Under the pieces are notes generated by a model. The model was not told the origin of the DNA. It did no database searches and saw only the letters and a program-made list of their open reading frames with translations. This document shows positions 1-13,015 of a stretch of DNA of 64,000 bases, piece by piece (positions within the stretch are counted from its first letter, which is position 1; each line of letters starts with the position of its first letter). The stretch covers positions 9,451,575 through 9,515,574 of the forward strand of contig JACDQD010000005.1 of assembly GCA_019843655.1 (NCBI GenBank), given 5' to 3'. The position numbers and the translations under genes are program-made. Origin of the DNA: Lethocerus indicus. Lineage: Eukaryota; Arthropoda; Insecta; Hemiptera; Belostomatidae.

Positions 1-1793
1 TTCTTAAGAGTATCGCCTACAATGGGCACTCAAATCAAATTGTTTTCCTTGTTTCTTTCCATTCTATAATGGTTCATGTAAACTCCCAGGAAAGTAGGAG
101 CTGAACAAAGAAAATGTTAGAAAAATAAACTCGACATAACTCCCAGTCAATCTGTATTATAACTGTTTCGGCGAAAAGAAATGCTGACTCCAGTAACAAT
201 GGAGAAACCGACGGTACGAATGATCCCACAATGAAGCAAATTAGTTCCGAATTTAAGGTTAAAGAATCAGGAATTGAGAGGAAAACACGAATGCCACGAA
301 GAGTATGTACTAAAAAAAATAACAATGCCCTTTCGGTGCGGACTGATAAGTCATTTCAGTAATTATAAATGAGTAACATTAATCAAATGTTTTTTACGGC
401 AGTCGACACGCGCTCATGTATTATACTGGTTATAATGCTACTGGCGATGACGAAAAGCCGCGAACCAGTACTCGGTTAATATGCGAGTGAAGAAAATCTC
501 ACTCATAACAAGACATAACAAAATGATGCTTAATATTGCGAATATTGCGATGCATTCCAACTGGAAATTCAGCGGATATTTTTTAGGTCTTCGTACAACC
601 CATCTCTTCTCGGATATTTATACAGAATCATCGATTCAGCAGTCCATCCAGTAATTTTATCGTGGAAAGTGAATAAATCATGTAAATTTACATAGATTAG
701 TATCTTTGTGGATCGATATTATACAAAAAAATATATAAAAGGGAGTAATCACGCGATTACCCTATTTCAACTTAATAAGGGTGAAATTCATTTTAACAAG
801 ATGGCGGACGCTTAGAGTTCCGCTAACGAATATCGAAATAACGTTATAAATAATAATAAATTGTTCTTATAGATAGACATCGCGTACAGCGCATAATAGA
901 ATACTACTTTCGACGCTTTACGTCTTTTGAACTTCATCAATGTAAAATGGCATGCGGCATTTTGACCGAGAAACAGTCGGCCGGGTCGTTCAAAAACTAC
1001 CTTAGTCAGCCATCTTAATGTGACCAAGTTAATAAAACGGTACAAACGCAATGTTTTTCCCCATAAACCATAATGATAATTCTTATGCCGGTATTTTAAT
1101 TCCATGCATATACTTCAACCTCTTTGTTGGAGATACAGCTTTGCAAAAAATGGTTGAACAAATTCCATCCTTTCGCTTCCGCTAATTGGGTTAAACTAAA
1201 TCCATTCTGTATCACTACGGCATAGACATTTTTCGCTATTCTAATTTCCACATATATTATATTTATATTTATAATTTAGAAAAATAAATTTATTTTAGAA
1301 TTACATTTTTTATTTTACTTATACGTATATATTTATAAATATTGTATAAGACAGACATACATATGTACCCATTTTTGAAATAGGAAATTGATTCATGAAA
1401 ATAAAGACATAATGACAAATATAAAGGAATTACACCCAAGAATTGGAGAATTGAAAAATGGTAAGTCGATTATTTTATTTACAAAAATGTAAATACGCTT
1501 TTGTTCTATACAAAATATTATACGTAATTATGTAAACGTAAAATCCGGCTATTTAATAGCAATGTAATCTTGAAAACGTTTTCAAATAAACTTTGATTGT
1601 CCATTTGTATTCTGAATTTAAGGGAAATAATTCTATTCAGAGAAAAACATGGGAATTGTTGAAGCGATTCGGTTGGCAGCAATAGTCGCGCCAATCGCGA
1701 ATTGTTACCTTTGTTTATCAATTGTGTATCGAGTCATCTGGAAGGTTTGAAATTAGCCGGTTCCGTCAGTGGGAATTATATAAGGGGGGGCAA
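1..1793. other. Upstream intergenic DNA, AT-rich, repeat remnants
   Basis: I see no gene here. Two decayed interspersed repeats lie in it: 150-260, related on the minus strand to pieces at 14.2, 22.4, 52.4 and 53.2 kb; and about 390-815, related to 9.5-9.8 kb. The last few hundred bases should hold the SSNA1 promoter and 5' UTR. A TATATAAG string lies only about 10 bp before the SSNA1 ATG, too close to act as its TATA box. Confidence 0.5.
390..815 (+). repeat. Diverged interspersed repeat, copy 1
   Basis: This stretch shares an ordered series of short blocks with 9500-9805: a GCGATGA block near the left end, a GAAGAAAAT block, a block with ATAAAT(A)ATGTAAA, TTATACAAAAA, and a right end of ACTTAATAA followed shortly by ATGGCGG. 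The order and spacing are kept although the sequence is strongly diverged, so these look like two old copies of one non-coding transposon. No ORF or terminal repeat is recognisable. Confidence 0.4.
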
Positions 1794-3333
1794 ATGGGCG
1801 AACAGGGTGCTGCTCTACAGAAGTACAACCAGGAATTGGTGAAATGTAAATAGAACTTTGTTATAAGTTTTAGTTCTATAATTGATCGTTTGTATGTTAA
1901 GTATTTATATTGTGTTATTCTTCTTGCGTTTTGAAAGGATCGTTTTCTAATTCCTACCTGAGATTGCCCATGCTATTAGTAATACGTCTTCAGTTTATTT
2001 TGTGAGCTTTAGCTTGTCTAGTTGTGCACTATAAAAGACTATTGAAGGTTTAAATCAGGTTATTCCTGCCATTCCCCGTCAGGTTAGAATGCTATCTTTC
2101 ATATTATAATTTTGTATCCAATAATATCCCAATTTTCACATACATAACTGATGCCATAAATGATTTTCACTTACTGTATGCCATTGATTGGTTTCAAGTT
2201 GAAAAGTTCGTGTTTATTTGGAAAAGCGTTTTATAATTTTATAGCCCATCCTGTGGCTAATAGCTTCAATAGCAGCTGATGTGTGCAAGTAATTCACTAT
2301 GTAGCTAAGAGAACATTATTAATGATCAAATCTAAGAAGCTAAGTATAAAATCAGCCTGGGTTGGATAAAATAACTAAATGGAAATATTTAATGTTTACA
2401 AATAACACATACATGTGATGATTTCCAAAACTTGTATTACAAAAACCAATTGTGTGGATCTAGACCCCTGACAATACATACATGCCATCCACCTGTTTTT
2501 CTAGGTATAGAAGAAATCAAATTGAAAAGGGCTGAGGTATATCAAGAAATAGAAAAGGAAGAACAGCTGAGGGCCAGCCTCGAAGCGGAAATCACTCAAC
2601 TACAGGGCAAATTGGATTTGGTGAATTCTAGCCTTAAAAAAAAACATATGTTGAGGAACAGTTATGACAAGGCAATAAAAGAATCGGAATCTGCATATAT
2701 GAAAGTAATTTTTTTCTTTCCTGGCTTATATGGTGCAATTGGCACCTTAGGTAAAATTTAGTAAAACATTATATTTTATACTGCCATTGTATAAAGGGGA
2801 GGATAGCAATAATAATAAATGACAAAGCCTACATCCCAATTGACTAAGACCACTCACCATCTGAATTTCAAGAATACCAGGGATATAACCTTCTATCTTT
2901 GCTCATTGTTGTTTATTGCTCTGTTGTGCCTGCACCATCACAGCAAATTTATTATAACTGGTCTTGGTGTTAATGCACTATATATATGGGGTATGTTTCT
3001 ATTTCTCGTGATTGGGGTCTGACATAATTTTGTGCTTAAAGCAGCAGGACATCATCCTAGGTTTGAATGCCACTGGTGGACCAAACTTTCCTTCAGATAC
3101 TGTAGAATTTATTGTATCTTGTTAGATAATGACACAAAACCACAATCGTAATAATTGTGCAGTGAAAAGGAAAAGAAAATGAAAATATATATTTTTAATG
3201 TATTTATTCTGAACTGTCACGATTCACTTATTTAAATGTATTTATTTTTCAGATACTGGAGAGTTCCCAAGTTTTGTTGAACATGGTCAGACGGGAGAGT
3301 GAGATATTGTTATCTGGTGAGGGATCACAATGA
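1794..3333 (+). CDS. SSNA1: SSNA1/NA14 homologue, microtubule-binding coiled-coil protein
   Basis: The homologue of Sjogren syndrome nuclear autoantigen 1 (NA14), a small self-assembling coiled-coil protein at centrosomes, basal bodies and midbodies that binds microtubules and is linked to spastin. Three exons: 1794-1845, 2505-2704 and 3253-3333, joined in phases 1 and 0, giving 110 aa (human about 119). Exon 1 encodes MGEQGAALQKYNQELVK, then a split Cys codon, matching the family start with its NYNNELVKC block. Exon 2 is a heptad-rich helix with EIEKEEQLRASLEAEI and a RNSYDKAI block. Exon 3 opens with ILESSQVLL, a family signature. Introns have GTAAAT/CTAG and GTAATT/TTCAG borders. An AATAAA at 3458-3463 fits the polyadenylation signal. 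The family call is firm; function is inferred from homologues. Confidence 0.92.
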
Positions 3334-3457
3334 AGTGTACAAAGCAGAACACGTCCAAATTGACCTGTTTGTTGAGTAACAAACAGCAACATATTTATTT
3401 GGGAAACTTAAATGTTCCATTCGTTTGTAATTAACTTATAAAATGTATATACTATTG

Positions 3458-3463
3458 AATAAA
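3458..3463 (+). terminator. Polyadenylation signal of SSNA1
   Basis: Canonical AATAAA 125 bp after the SSNA1 stop codon. The 3' UTR would be about 150 bp. Confidence 0.6.
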
Positions 3464-6387
3464 AACTCAGACATTTTTATTTTTAGCAAACAAAATGCCT
3501 ATATTATGATACTATTACAAATAATAGATAATACTAATAAAAAATTAGTTTTTAAAAACATGAAGAGCCTATGGTAGCTCAAGGCTTACTTTGAAATGAT
3601 TAGTTATGCTGTGGACCATTTTTTAAATCAGCTGTTTTTTTAAACCCAAACACACAACTGGGTTTTAGGCTAAGTTATATGAGTAATGGGTGTATAACTT
3701 AACATGGGTAGCACATTAACACTCATGGAAATCATATTAAATATATGATTTCATAAATCATATTAATATATTAAAGAATATTTGACTATTTATTTTAATC
3801 AACAAATAAGATTTTCAATCTTATATTTACAAACCCTGGAATTCAAGAGACAAAGGGAATTGACATTTATGTAAAATATATGATGAAATGATAATTTTGT
3901 ATCTATATTTATTTAATGTAGATGTGATTTTTTTTTATATATGAGGAACATGTTTAAAGTTGGTTTATAGATTGTGTGCTTTACAATTGAAGATATCAAC
4001 TTTAGCGCATTTAATATGACTTGGGGAAATTATTAATTGCATTATAAAGTATAATCATTTGAAAAATTAAATGATCCATCTCATCTAGGTTTTGAGTTTT
4101 AATGTAGATATGATGTTTTTTTATAAGTGGGGAACATATCTAAAATTCCTTACTACATTAATTATATTTTAATCTTAGTTACTATTCGGTTTTGCTGGAT
4201 CAAAAATATTTATAAAACTACATGATAACAAGGACTTGGTCATATACTATGAACACATTTACATTGGGTTTCCACTGCAAATAGAAATTTTAACCATCAT
4301 AACATTTGGTTAAACTTTGGACAGTAAAAGTACAGACAGGATACCTCACAGGCATCCTATATGCCCGAGTAACTTACCTCAGCGAGAGGAGAAAGAAGAT
4401 TGAATAAACAACAGAATTCCAAGCCCTGGCAGACCAACAGACAGGTATTTCAAACTTATAGCACTTTACTTAAAGAATAGTTGATTCAAATATTTTTGCA
4501 ACAACAAAATATACAGCTGCAATATAAAATTGGTATGCTGTATTCAATTCTTAGTTAAATGTGATTTGAGAAATTTTTGAACTCAATAATTAAATTTTGT
4601 TTTTATTTCCTATTTCTCTAGTGAAATGAAGTGAAGTGAAATTGATCAATATCCAGCGTATTTTCTGTTTATGTTTAAGTTAAATTATAAAAGAAAGTAA
4701 ATATGGTGAAATTATTAATAATTACGAATAGAACTAGGAAAATATTAAATTCGGGAACACTGTATTTAAAAAACGTATTTACAAGCAAACATTTATTCAT
4801 AATTGGATAGATACAAAAATACTATACATGTTATTCCCCACAATGTGTAACAACTTTAACTCTCCATTGTGTTAGGGAATGAACTAACAGTTATCAGTCT
4901 GAAGTTACTGATGCAGTAACTTATATTTGTTCTTGCTAATATGCAAGTCGGTTTACATATTTATATGTGTATGAATGTGTACATTAAAATTCTGCAATAA
5001 CAAAGTGTTCACTCACTTATAACAAAAATAGTAAAACATAATTCTCCTAAATAATTCTCTACCAATACATAATCAAATTAAATAAACTATAAAACTAAAG
5101 AATGTAAATTATATCGCACTCAAGACGTGAGTTTCTTTTATGTGTAACAGATCCTATTTTTATATTATTTACTATATAATCTAAATATATTTTCTTCAGA
5201 TAGATGTAAAGCATTAACCCTTATCGATAATATGATTTAGCCTTTTGTACAAAAGAAGAATTTTCTATTTAAAAATATATTAATATTTAATTTAAAAGAC
5301 GCATAGAAAAAGTTTTTAGCTTCAAAAAAGCCGAATGAAAGCCAAAATGTAAAAGTAAATGAGAAAGTTGCAAACATTTTTCATATTACATGAAATATAT
5401 AAAAGGTTGTATTCCTTAGAAACATTTCACCTCTCTACATGTATAATATTAGTAATAAAGGTGATTGGTAATAATATCAAGTCAAACAAAATGAGTCTTG
5501 CAATACAGTCTAGCATTAGACCATTAATAGTGTGCAGAATATCGCAAGAATTATGGTATTCAACACCCTATACACCAAACAGGTATTTTAAATTAAGATA
5601 AAAGTCCCTTTCTGTTTATATTGTTCAGTACACAAATAACAATTTATTATACTCAGAAAATATATATTTTGGCGTAATTTTTGGTATGAAACATAAGAAT
5701 TTATAATATGCACTATCAATGTAGTTGGAATCTCAGTTGAGTGGAAGGAGAGGGGAGAGTTGTCTATATACTACATTTTACAACAGTAGTAGCAGTTGAA
5801 TGACCTATACCAGGAGGTCTAATTCTTGTGGTAATGACAGGTTCAGTTAATTCTCTTTGGTACAGTCTCTTCCTCCCACTATTCGTAGCAGTAATATAGT
5901 TATTGTGTAGCATTATAATAAATGGTAAATTCTGTTTAACTGCATTGGTACTTCCCTTGCCTTAACCTATGGTAACAACCGAATGTGGAGCATTGCATAG
6001 CATAAAATATATTAATGTACTCAATTGAGAAAAATATATTTTCTGCCTGCACCAAAAGACCTTAGGGAAAAGGATAGGAAATAAGTCATATTCAACATTT
6101 TTTCAACATTAGAAACACTGCACAGGGAAAGTAAAATCATACTTATCGACGGTAAACCCAACAGTCATCCTCAGGAACAGGAACGACTAACTAGTAAAAA
6201 TGTCGAAACATTAACATATATACATGTTTTTGGTGTTCAATAGGCCGAAGGAGGTTATACAGATGGACCCTTTAGGGCATAAGCCAGCAGGCTATTCACC
6301 AGAAACTAGTAAAGGAGTAATTTCATTTATGTTAAAAGCGGTTGGAGACAGAACATCGCAAAAGCTGTTCATACCAGCTTACCATCG
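3464..6387. other. Intergenic AT-rich DNA between SSNA1 and brn
   Basis: No gene is visible. Short blocks around TAATGTAGAT(A/G)TGAT near 3918 and 4102 with matching downstream sequence suggest a diverged tandem duplication with a period of about 185 bp. A strongly diverged piece of the inverted-repeat family (a cagtaaaagtacagacagga-like stretch and a GCGAGAGGAGA block) lies at about 4320-4395. The right end should contain the brn 3' UTR; AATAAA on the minus strand occurs at 5648-5643, but I cannot tell whether it is used. Confidence 0.4.
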
Positions 6388-8838
6388 TCATGCGTTTCCC
6401 GCGGACTTTTGTTCGTTCCAAACTGCCAGGAGCTCTTTCGGATCTTTGTAACCGTGCGAGGATACCACGTACCGGTAATCGTAGGCGTCGTAGGGTTTCT
6501 TGTAGAAATGGAACTCCTCCGAATGGTACAGCGCAATCTTGGCTTTGTTCGCGACTATTCCGAGATAGACGTCGTCGAAGCGGAAAGGCAGTATGTAGAG
6601 GGTGGCGTAGTACATCCTGAGCATGGTCTTCCGCGAGAGCACGTAGCTGCCGGCGGCCACGAAGTCCGGGTACCTGTCGTAGGGGTACTCGCGGACAGTG
6701 ATGAACCACTTGCTGAATACGTGCCGCATCGGACGCGACCCCCGCCAGACGTATCCGGCGTACAGTTCAGCGCTGTCGTCCAGATCGAAGTCGAGTTTCG
6801 AATTTGAAGTGGCCGCCAGGGCGGTGACCGCGCGCTCCAGGTACGCCGGATATTCGTACGGGCGCCGGACGAACCTGAGCAAGTTCTTGGTCGAAACGTA
6901 CATATCGTCGTCCGAGAAATAATAGAACCTGGCGCCCGGACAGTACTTGGCCGCCCACCTAAGCCCGGTGACCGCCTTGTACGTATTGTTGTAGTAGCCT
7001 TCGAGGAAATCGCCCTGTACGAGATCGCCGTACTTCTTGTTCTCCTCCTCGATCCTGAACCTGATGTCGGGATCGGGTGAAACGCCGATCAAGAATACGG
7101 TAACTATCTTGACGTCCGAAAATCGCTTTTCGAAACCCCAAGAATTCCTTATCGCCGATCTCGCGACGAAATTTTCCGCCGCCGATTTCACAATGTAGAC
7201 CAACCTGAACGATAGAATACGGTCTTATTAGAATGTCATTAATAACAAATAATTAATATACTTTATAGTTATTGACGTTCTTCATTTTGTCTTTTTTCTT
7301 CATTCTCAGTATTCTAAAAGAGTTGAATACAGTGCTCCTCGGGTTACGAATCCCTCTCTTTACTACCAACTATTGAAAAAAAAAATTCCCTCGGGTTAAG
7401 ACCGCTACTTCGACATACGAACGGCCGCTGCCGAAAATCTCTACAATTACAAACGCTAATTTGCCGAAAGTAGTGACTGTGCTAACAGAACAAAGGTCTA
7501 ACGTGAAGGAGTAAGTTAAAAGATTGTTACTGGTATGGATAAATGAAAGGCTGTTGGCTGGAGAGAGTGTTGGTGAACCGATCATTTGTGAAAAGGCTAG
7601 GCAGTTACATGGTGATTATTTAAAAAAAAAAAAATAATGCAGTGCAAGTACGAAATGTGAAAAATTTAAAGTGAGTAGTGGATGGTTTGAATCGCTGTGC
7701 CAGAAAATAGCCACAACCGAGGTACTGTATTTCTTATTATTTGTTTATAATTGAGGATATGTATGTTAATTCTATGTTACTCCACCAAAAAACACTTACA
7801 AAATAAAAGTATGTTATGTGTTTCTGAAGCTGGGACAGATTAATTGTATTTCAATTGGAAAAATAGATTCAGGTTACAGCCAGAGTCCAGGAACGAAAAG
7901 TTCCTGGACTATATATAGTATATATTAAATAAATAAACTATAGTGATAATAATTTACAATATTTAATAAATATAGGGAGCAATCCAAAGAAAGTCAGATA
8001 TGCCTGATGGTCAACAAATTTAAGTATTTTAGTTAAATATGTAGTTAAGTATGAAGGGGACAGTAAAGATAGAAAAAAAATCTTACACATTAAAAAATAT
8101 TACACATATATAACAGCTGCACTATATCTTACTCTAATTAGTATGGTAGATATGGTAGTCTCTACCATATCTAATTACCACTAGATATGGTAGTCAAATT
8201 GTCCTTGAGATTGAGCCTCATATAGTAAAAAAATCCTGTAAAAAAATAAACTTTCTCCTATTCAAAATAACTTTCCTTTTCCTTTTTCCAATAACTTAAC
8301 AATTTCCAAATGTTGTAAGATATTGGAAAGCCGTTTTATAAATTCATAAACCTGTCACAACACTGCATATTCTGATGTGAAGGAGTGTGGGTCTTTCAGT
8401 AGAGTATTAATGTAGTAAACTTTTCAAATTTTTGGAATGCCAGCAGGAAAAGGTTTACCACCCCTGGTCTATACCCCCGGACAAGTTAGGATTCTTAGTC
8501 CATATATTTGATATAAGGTGGAGGACTAACCGGGGAGGTTTAGAGCACTTGTTTGCGGCGTCGGCGAGGAGCTGGATACTGTGATAGGGGTTGACGACCG
8601 GTACGGGGAGCTGGTCGACGGTCTTGCCCGACATTAGCTGGCCGACCCAGCCGGTGATGTTGCCCTTGAGCGGGTACTGGAAGCGGGCGAACGGCTTCTC
8701 GACAGCCATGGAGAAGAGGCCGGCGAAGTAGGAGCTCGCCAGGGCGGAGGCCACTATCAGGCAGAGGAAGAGACGCTTGACAGGCCTCGAGGCCGGCAAT
8801 AGGCGGCCGAAGGGCCGCTTCCACTTGCTTGATATCAT
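6388..8838 (-). CDS. brn: Brainiac-type beta-1,3-N-acetylglucosaminyltransferase
   Basis: A Golgi type II membrane glycosyltransferase (GT31 family). In Drosophila, Brainiac adds beta-1,3-GlcNAc to mannosyl-glucosylceramide in glycosphingolipid synthesis, needed for Notch/EGFR-dependent follicle and neural development. Two exons: 8838-8531 and 7204-6388, phase 2, joining CCCCG to GTTGGTC, total 374 aa (Drosophila about 325). Residues 1-21 are basic, followed by a membrane segment at about 22-44 (LFLCLIVASALASSYFAGLF). The stem contains the brn-like block YPLKGNITGWV. The catalytic domain has IRNSWG, the metal-binding DDD in YYFSDDDMYVS (about 201-203), YPDFVAAGSYVLS, and FDDVYLGIVA (about 312-320). 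Exon 2 is markedly GC-richer than its surroundings. The intron 7205-8530 holds no gene. A generic beta-1,3-galactosyltransferase is the alternative, but the N-terminal block favours brn. Confidence 0.9.
7884..7910. repeat. Perfect 11-bp hairpin in the brn intron
   Basis: AGTCCAGGAAC, a five-base GAAAA loop, then the exact reverse complement GTTCCTGGACT, directly followed by alternating TA sequence. The function is unknown. It may be a decayed element end or a chance hairpin. Confidence 0.6.
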
Positions 8839-9499
8839 AATCGCGTATAATTATAGGCCAACGAAGAGGTCCTGTCCGTCCGATAGTACATTATAGCAAT
8901 TCCCCCACTGTAGGAGCGACGTCCTGTTTATAACCTTCCCTAATGTGTTGCCACAGCGCCCCACTCCCAACCGCGGCCTTCTAGATTTCGTTAGGTATAG
9001 TAAACCTATTTACTGTGCAGAATTGGAGCATTTCTTCGAAATAGGATGGACGTTAAATCAATTCTATTTCGTTTTTTATTTTCAATTTTGTACTTTTATT
9101 ACACTTTATTTTGACTTATATATTGTCGAACCGCACTCAATGGTTACCGTTACTTTCAGTGGTGCATTGATTAACTAACAATTAAGCACTATAATATTGT
9201 TTTATTACAGTAAAGTTTATAAAATTTGAATAAGAGACAATTCCTAGTCTGTCGACTTAAATTAGATACATTAGTTCTAATTTTTGATAAATGGAAAGAA
9301 AAAAAAAGAAAGCCTCAAATCTTTGTTGGGACCAATGAATCCGACAAATTGCTATCACTTTAAAGGACTTATGTTTTAGAAATAAAAGATACGTTTTTCA
9401 TAAATCACTTTAATCATTTGGAGAAAGATAACACTCACATTTGGATTCATTATAAATGACCCATTAATCGCATCTTTTAAATAGGGCGGCCGATATGGG

Positions 9500-9805
9500 C
9501 TCAAGTTTATTTCTGACCAAAAATTCTACTAGCGATGAGAAAGCGCCAGAAACCAGTTATAGTCGACTGAAGAAAATACCAATAAAATTAGACTTTATTG
9601 TGACGGAGGTCCAATTCGACAACAGGGATATTTAGGGGTACAATTCCAATGTTTTCGAATAGTTACGCAGAAATATTTCATCCGCATAAGTAAATAAATA
9701 ATGTAAAGCTGTATCGATTATTAATATGTTGCAGGTGTTATACAAAAATAAATAAAAGCAGGCGTCATTACAGTATTTTAACTTAATAAAATGGCGGTCG
9801 TTGAG
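9500..9805 (+). repeat. Diverged interspersed repeat, copy 2
   Basis: The partner of 390-815 (see there). It ends in ACTTAATAAAATGGCGG, where copy 1 has an ACTTAATAAGGG extension before ATGGCGG. It lies just upstream of the usp 5' region. Confidence 0.4.
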
Positions 9806-9899
9806 AGTAAAGAGTATAATATTAAAGAAAAAATGGTACGCCTGGTTTAGATTTGCTCGTATTTATGACAAGATTTAAATTGTTTCCCCTTCAAAATCC

Positions 9900-10325
9900 G
9901 TTTGGCCGTATAACGGGAAAGCTGGGCCCCCCTCCCGAAGGGTAGAGGAATAAACCCCCGAGGGGCCTTTGTTTCGTATTGAAAGGCCCGCTCTAGTCTT
10001 CGCCTCCTGGCGATTTTATGACGGCGGCCAAAAGCGTCGGCCATATTGTCCGATAGAAAGTGGGACAAACAGGTATACACGGGGAGTCGGAGAAAGAAAT
10101 GGCCCTCTGCTCCTCCCCCACCTCTCGGTTTTATTGCTGCGTCCGACCTAGCCGCTCGACTTTCTCAAAATCGGATACGTAGGCTGGTGGCCGCTGGTCG
10201 TTTTCAATTTCTCTTTTTCGTACTCCGTCGACCGGGAGAAGGACTCGTCTGAACTCGGCCGGGGTGTAGGACATCGCGGCCTCCTCTGTGGACAGGAGGG
10301 ACACGGGGCACCCACTCAAAACGCC
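9900..10325 (+). promoter_or_regulatory. GC-rich usp 5' region (promoter and 5' UTR)
   Basis: About 400 bp of clearly elevated GC and CpG content in otherwise AT-rich DNA, ending at the usp ATG at 10326. I infer it carries the promoter and 5' UTR of the long usp transcript. No convincing TATA box is visible. Short ORFs here on both strands are by-products of the composition. Confidence 0.45.
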
Positions 10326-13015
10326 ATGGAGTCCGAAAGAGGTAAGCCCGTCTTCTGTTTGTTAACTTATTTTCCGTACTTTAACCGCCGCGGACAAGTT
10401 CGACTTATTATTATCGGCGCGGACCATCGGGACGATGTCAGGCTGTCAGGCTAACCTGAGCTTTAGAACTTCTTGCAGAATGCTCTTGTTTTCCCTTCGT
10501 TATTTTATCAAAGGCCGGACTAATCGGTGAAAACGGACTGCAATCTGGTGTTTACTGGGAAGGTTAACCCTTAACATTGTTTATGACCTCAGTTGGCATC
10601 CTAGTTGAACCAGTTTAGCACATTTTGTTTGGCAATTCGCTCATTCTTTAATCGCATCTACATTTCTATACTTTGGAAGGTAATTTAATAAAGCAGTTAG
10701 CTCATTGTAGTGGACCTGATATTGATCTCTCAGTTGCAGTACTGTAGCACATTTTGTTTATATTCCTTCATCTACTGTATATGAATGTATGTATTCATAT
10801 CGGAGGCATGATATTGGTTTGATACATCCTTAAAGGTACGGTGGAAAGGTAATTTCATCAAGTTGGAAGGTTAATATTTATTAGGAACGTTATAGGAAAA
10901 TTGAAGATTTTTATATATATCATCTTCAAATATATGATTTTTTTAGGTCATTTATTTTTATTGTTAGAAAGAAACCACTGAACACTGCCCTATAACTGTG
11001 GGTGCTGTTGTTAAAAACCAGTGTAATATAGGACCAAACAACTGATTGAATATGTAGTTTCACTATGAAACAGTCACATAACAGTATACCCTAAATCTGC
11101 AATCATTGAAGAAGTATGAGACTGGTTTTCAGTTCATCATCTATTCATAACTAAGAAACAGGATCGGAACATAATTACAAGATAATACAGATAAATACAA
11201 CCAATTGTAGTTTTAGTTACAGAGAATCCACCTTGTGAGTTTTACGGGTCAAATATTTAAATTGAACTCATTGGTGATGCACTTTATAGTCCACGAATGG
11301 AATATACTGTTTACTTCTTTCCCTATTTATATCAGTCGCAAATCTGACATTGTCGCAGACCACAATCTGTTTCTTTGTTGCCATAACATAAGGATTTTTC
11401 ATTTGGCTCCAGTAGTTTGTAAATTGTGACTGCTATTTGTTTTTTGTAATGTGTAGCTAATAGAGCTAGGGAGAAGATTAAGCACCGTCAAATTTTAGTG
11501 AAGCAAATATCAATTTCCCTATTTACATTCTATTTATATACTCAATGCACAGCTTTCATTCAGAGTCAATTTGTATGGGTTGGTTATATTTTCACTGACC
11601 TTTTCAGTGTAACAATTTTTAGTTTGAGTGGCAATATTTATACCATGGGAAGGTAATTTCATAGCATGAAAAGGTTATGTTTTTGACACTGTTCTGGATG
11701 GCCATAACTATAATTGCCTTTACTCCACCAATACAGCGATACTTTAACAAACACTGTACAATCAGAAATGCGGTTTATAAATATTCGGGTACCATCTGCT
11801 TGTTCATAAATAGGTATCATTGTTGAAATGTACTGTCATCTCCAGGAGAGATCTTCAACTGATATTACTTACTGTGTAGCATATTTTGTATATTTTACTG
11901 GCAAGTCTTCCTAGACTCCTTTTTTCTGTATTATTTATATGCTGTTCCAATAGGCTTAGGATTTTGCATTAACTACTTTCAACTATAGAATACCAAATTA
12001 AACTTAATGGTGACATGAGTTGTGTATATTTGAACCTTTTTTGATAATTACATCTGCAACCTTAAATTGTGTATTCTTAAATTTGTCATGCATTTTTATT
12101 AATTTATTAAAATACTGTTGGTGTAGCACTAGTGTGTTCTGGTGTTTGTTTATGTTTGAAAACTATGGTGTAAACATTTCTTTCTTATGAAATGATAGCT
12201 GTTAAATTGAAAATCAGTCTTGTACTTCAGTGTATAATTACATTCAATATATCAAAGATAAATGATTAACCTATTGTAAATTTTAAGTTTGTACAAAATA
12301 TCTTAAATTTGTCATGCTTTTTTATTCATTTATTATAATGCTACTGCTGTAGCACATTTTGTTTGTTTGTAGACTCTGGCATTAATATTCCTTTCTTATA
12401 AAATAATAGCTGATAGTCTCGTAATTCTTCAGTGATTGCAGACTTGTACTAGTGTATTCTGTTATATGAATTATTGTGGAGTCAAAACATGAATCCACTC
12501 ATTTGTCTAGAGTGGTTCTTGGTGTATCCCTGGAGCACTCATATTTTACTGGGTAATGTTAGGGGTATGATTATCTGTCTAACAATAATCATTAAATGCC
12601 TAAAAAGACGTTATATTTGAACCTTGATAATATGAACATTTTGATAAAGCTCTTTAATATTTTTCAAATTGCATTTAAAGCAATTTACCATTAATTGATT
12701 TCAGTAACACAAACATTATTCATTGTGATATTGTTTTCTGTGGTCAAAGTAATGCGGTATATGTGTCATATATAATACTGATTTGGCCTTATGTAAGAAC
12801 CTGGTTTAGCGTCTCTCCATCTGAGCTAGTAGAAACATTTATGCGTCAGTGTCACTGTCTTGCAGTGTTCAGCAGACAGGATGCTGATCTGGCAACCGAA
12901 ATGCTACTGAAGGTGGCGAGAAGCTGAAACCAGTCAATAGCATAAGAGTCTCCTTTTTCCGGGTGTGGAAACAGAAAATCGCAAGAATGCCGATGTTCCT
13001 TGGACTACCCGACAG
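10326..13015 (+). CDS. usp: Upstream usp exons encoding an alternative N-terminus
   Basis: ATG at 10326 in a strong context (ACGCCATGG) starts a 16-nt coding piece, MESER plus one base, with donor GTAAGC. Exon 12975-13015 follows acceptor AACAG, completes a Glu codon and encodes [13 protein letters not shown], ending in phase 0 with CAG|GTAGTA. Exon 3 accepts phase 0 at CAG|GAGATG (15891), so the residues run straight into EMIKKEKP. Alternative usp N-termini from separate promoters are known in moths. I infer a long isoform here and a short one from the ATG at 15894. An alternative acceptor at 15870 would add seven residues in frame. Confidence 0.6.

Noticed and set aside
6332..7141. Several long ORFs on both strands over the brn second exon
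   Set aside because: They are other-frame shadows of the GC-rich brn coding sequence; only the frame with IRNSWG, DDD and FDDVYLG makes sense.
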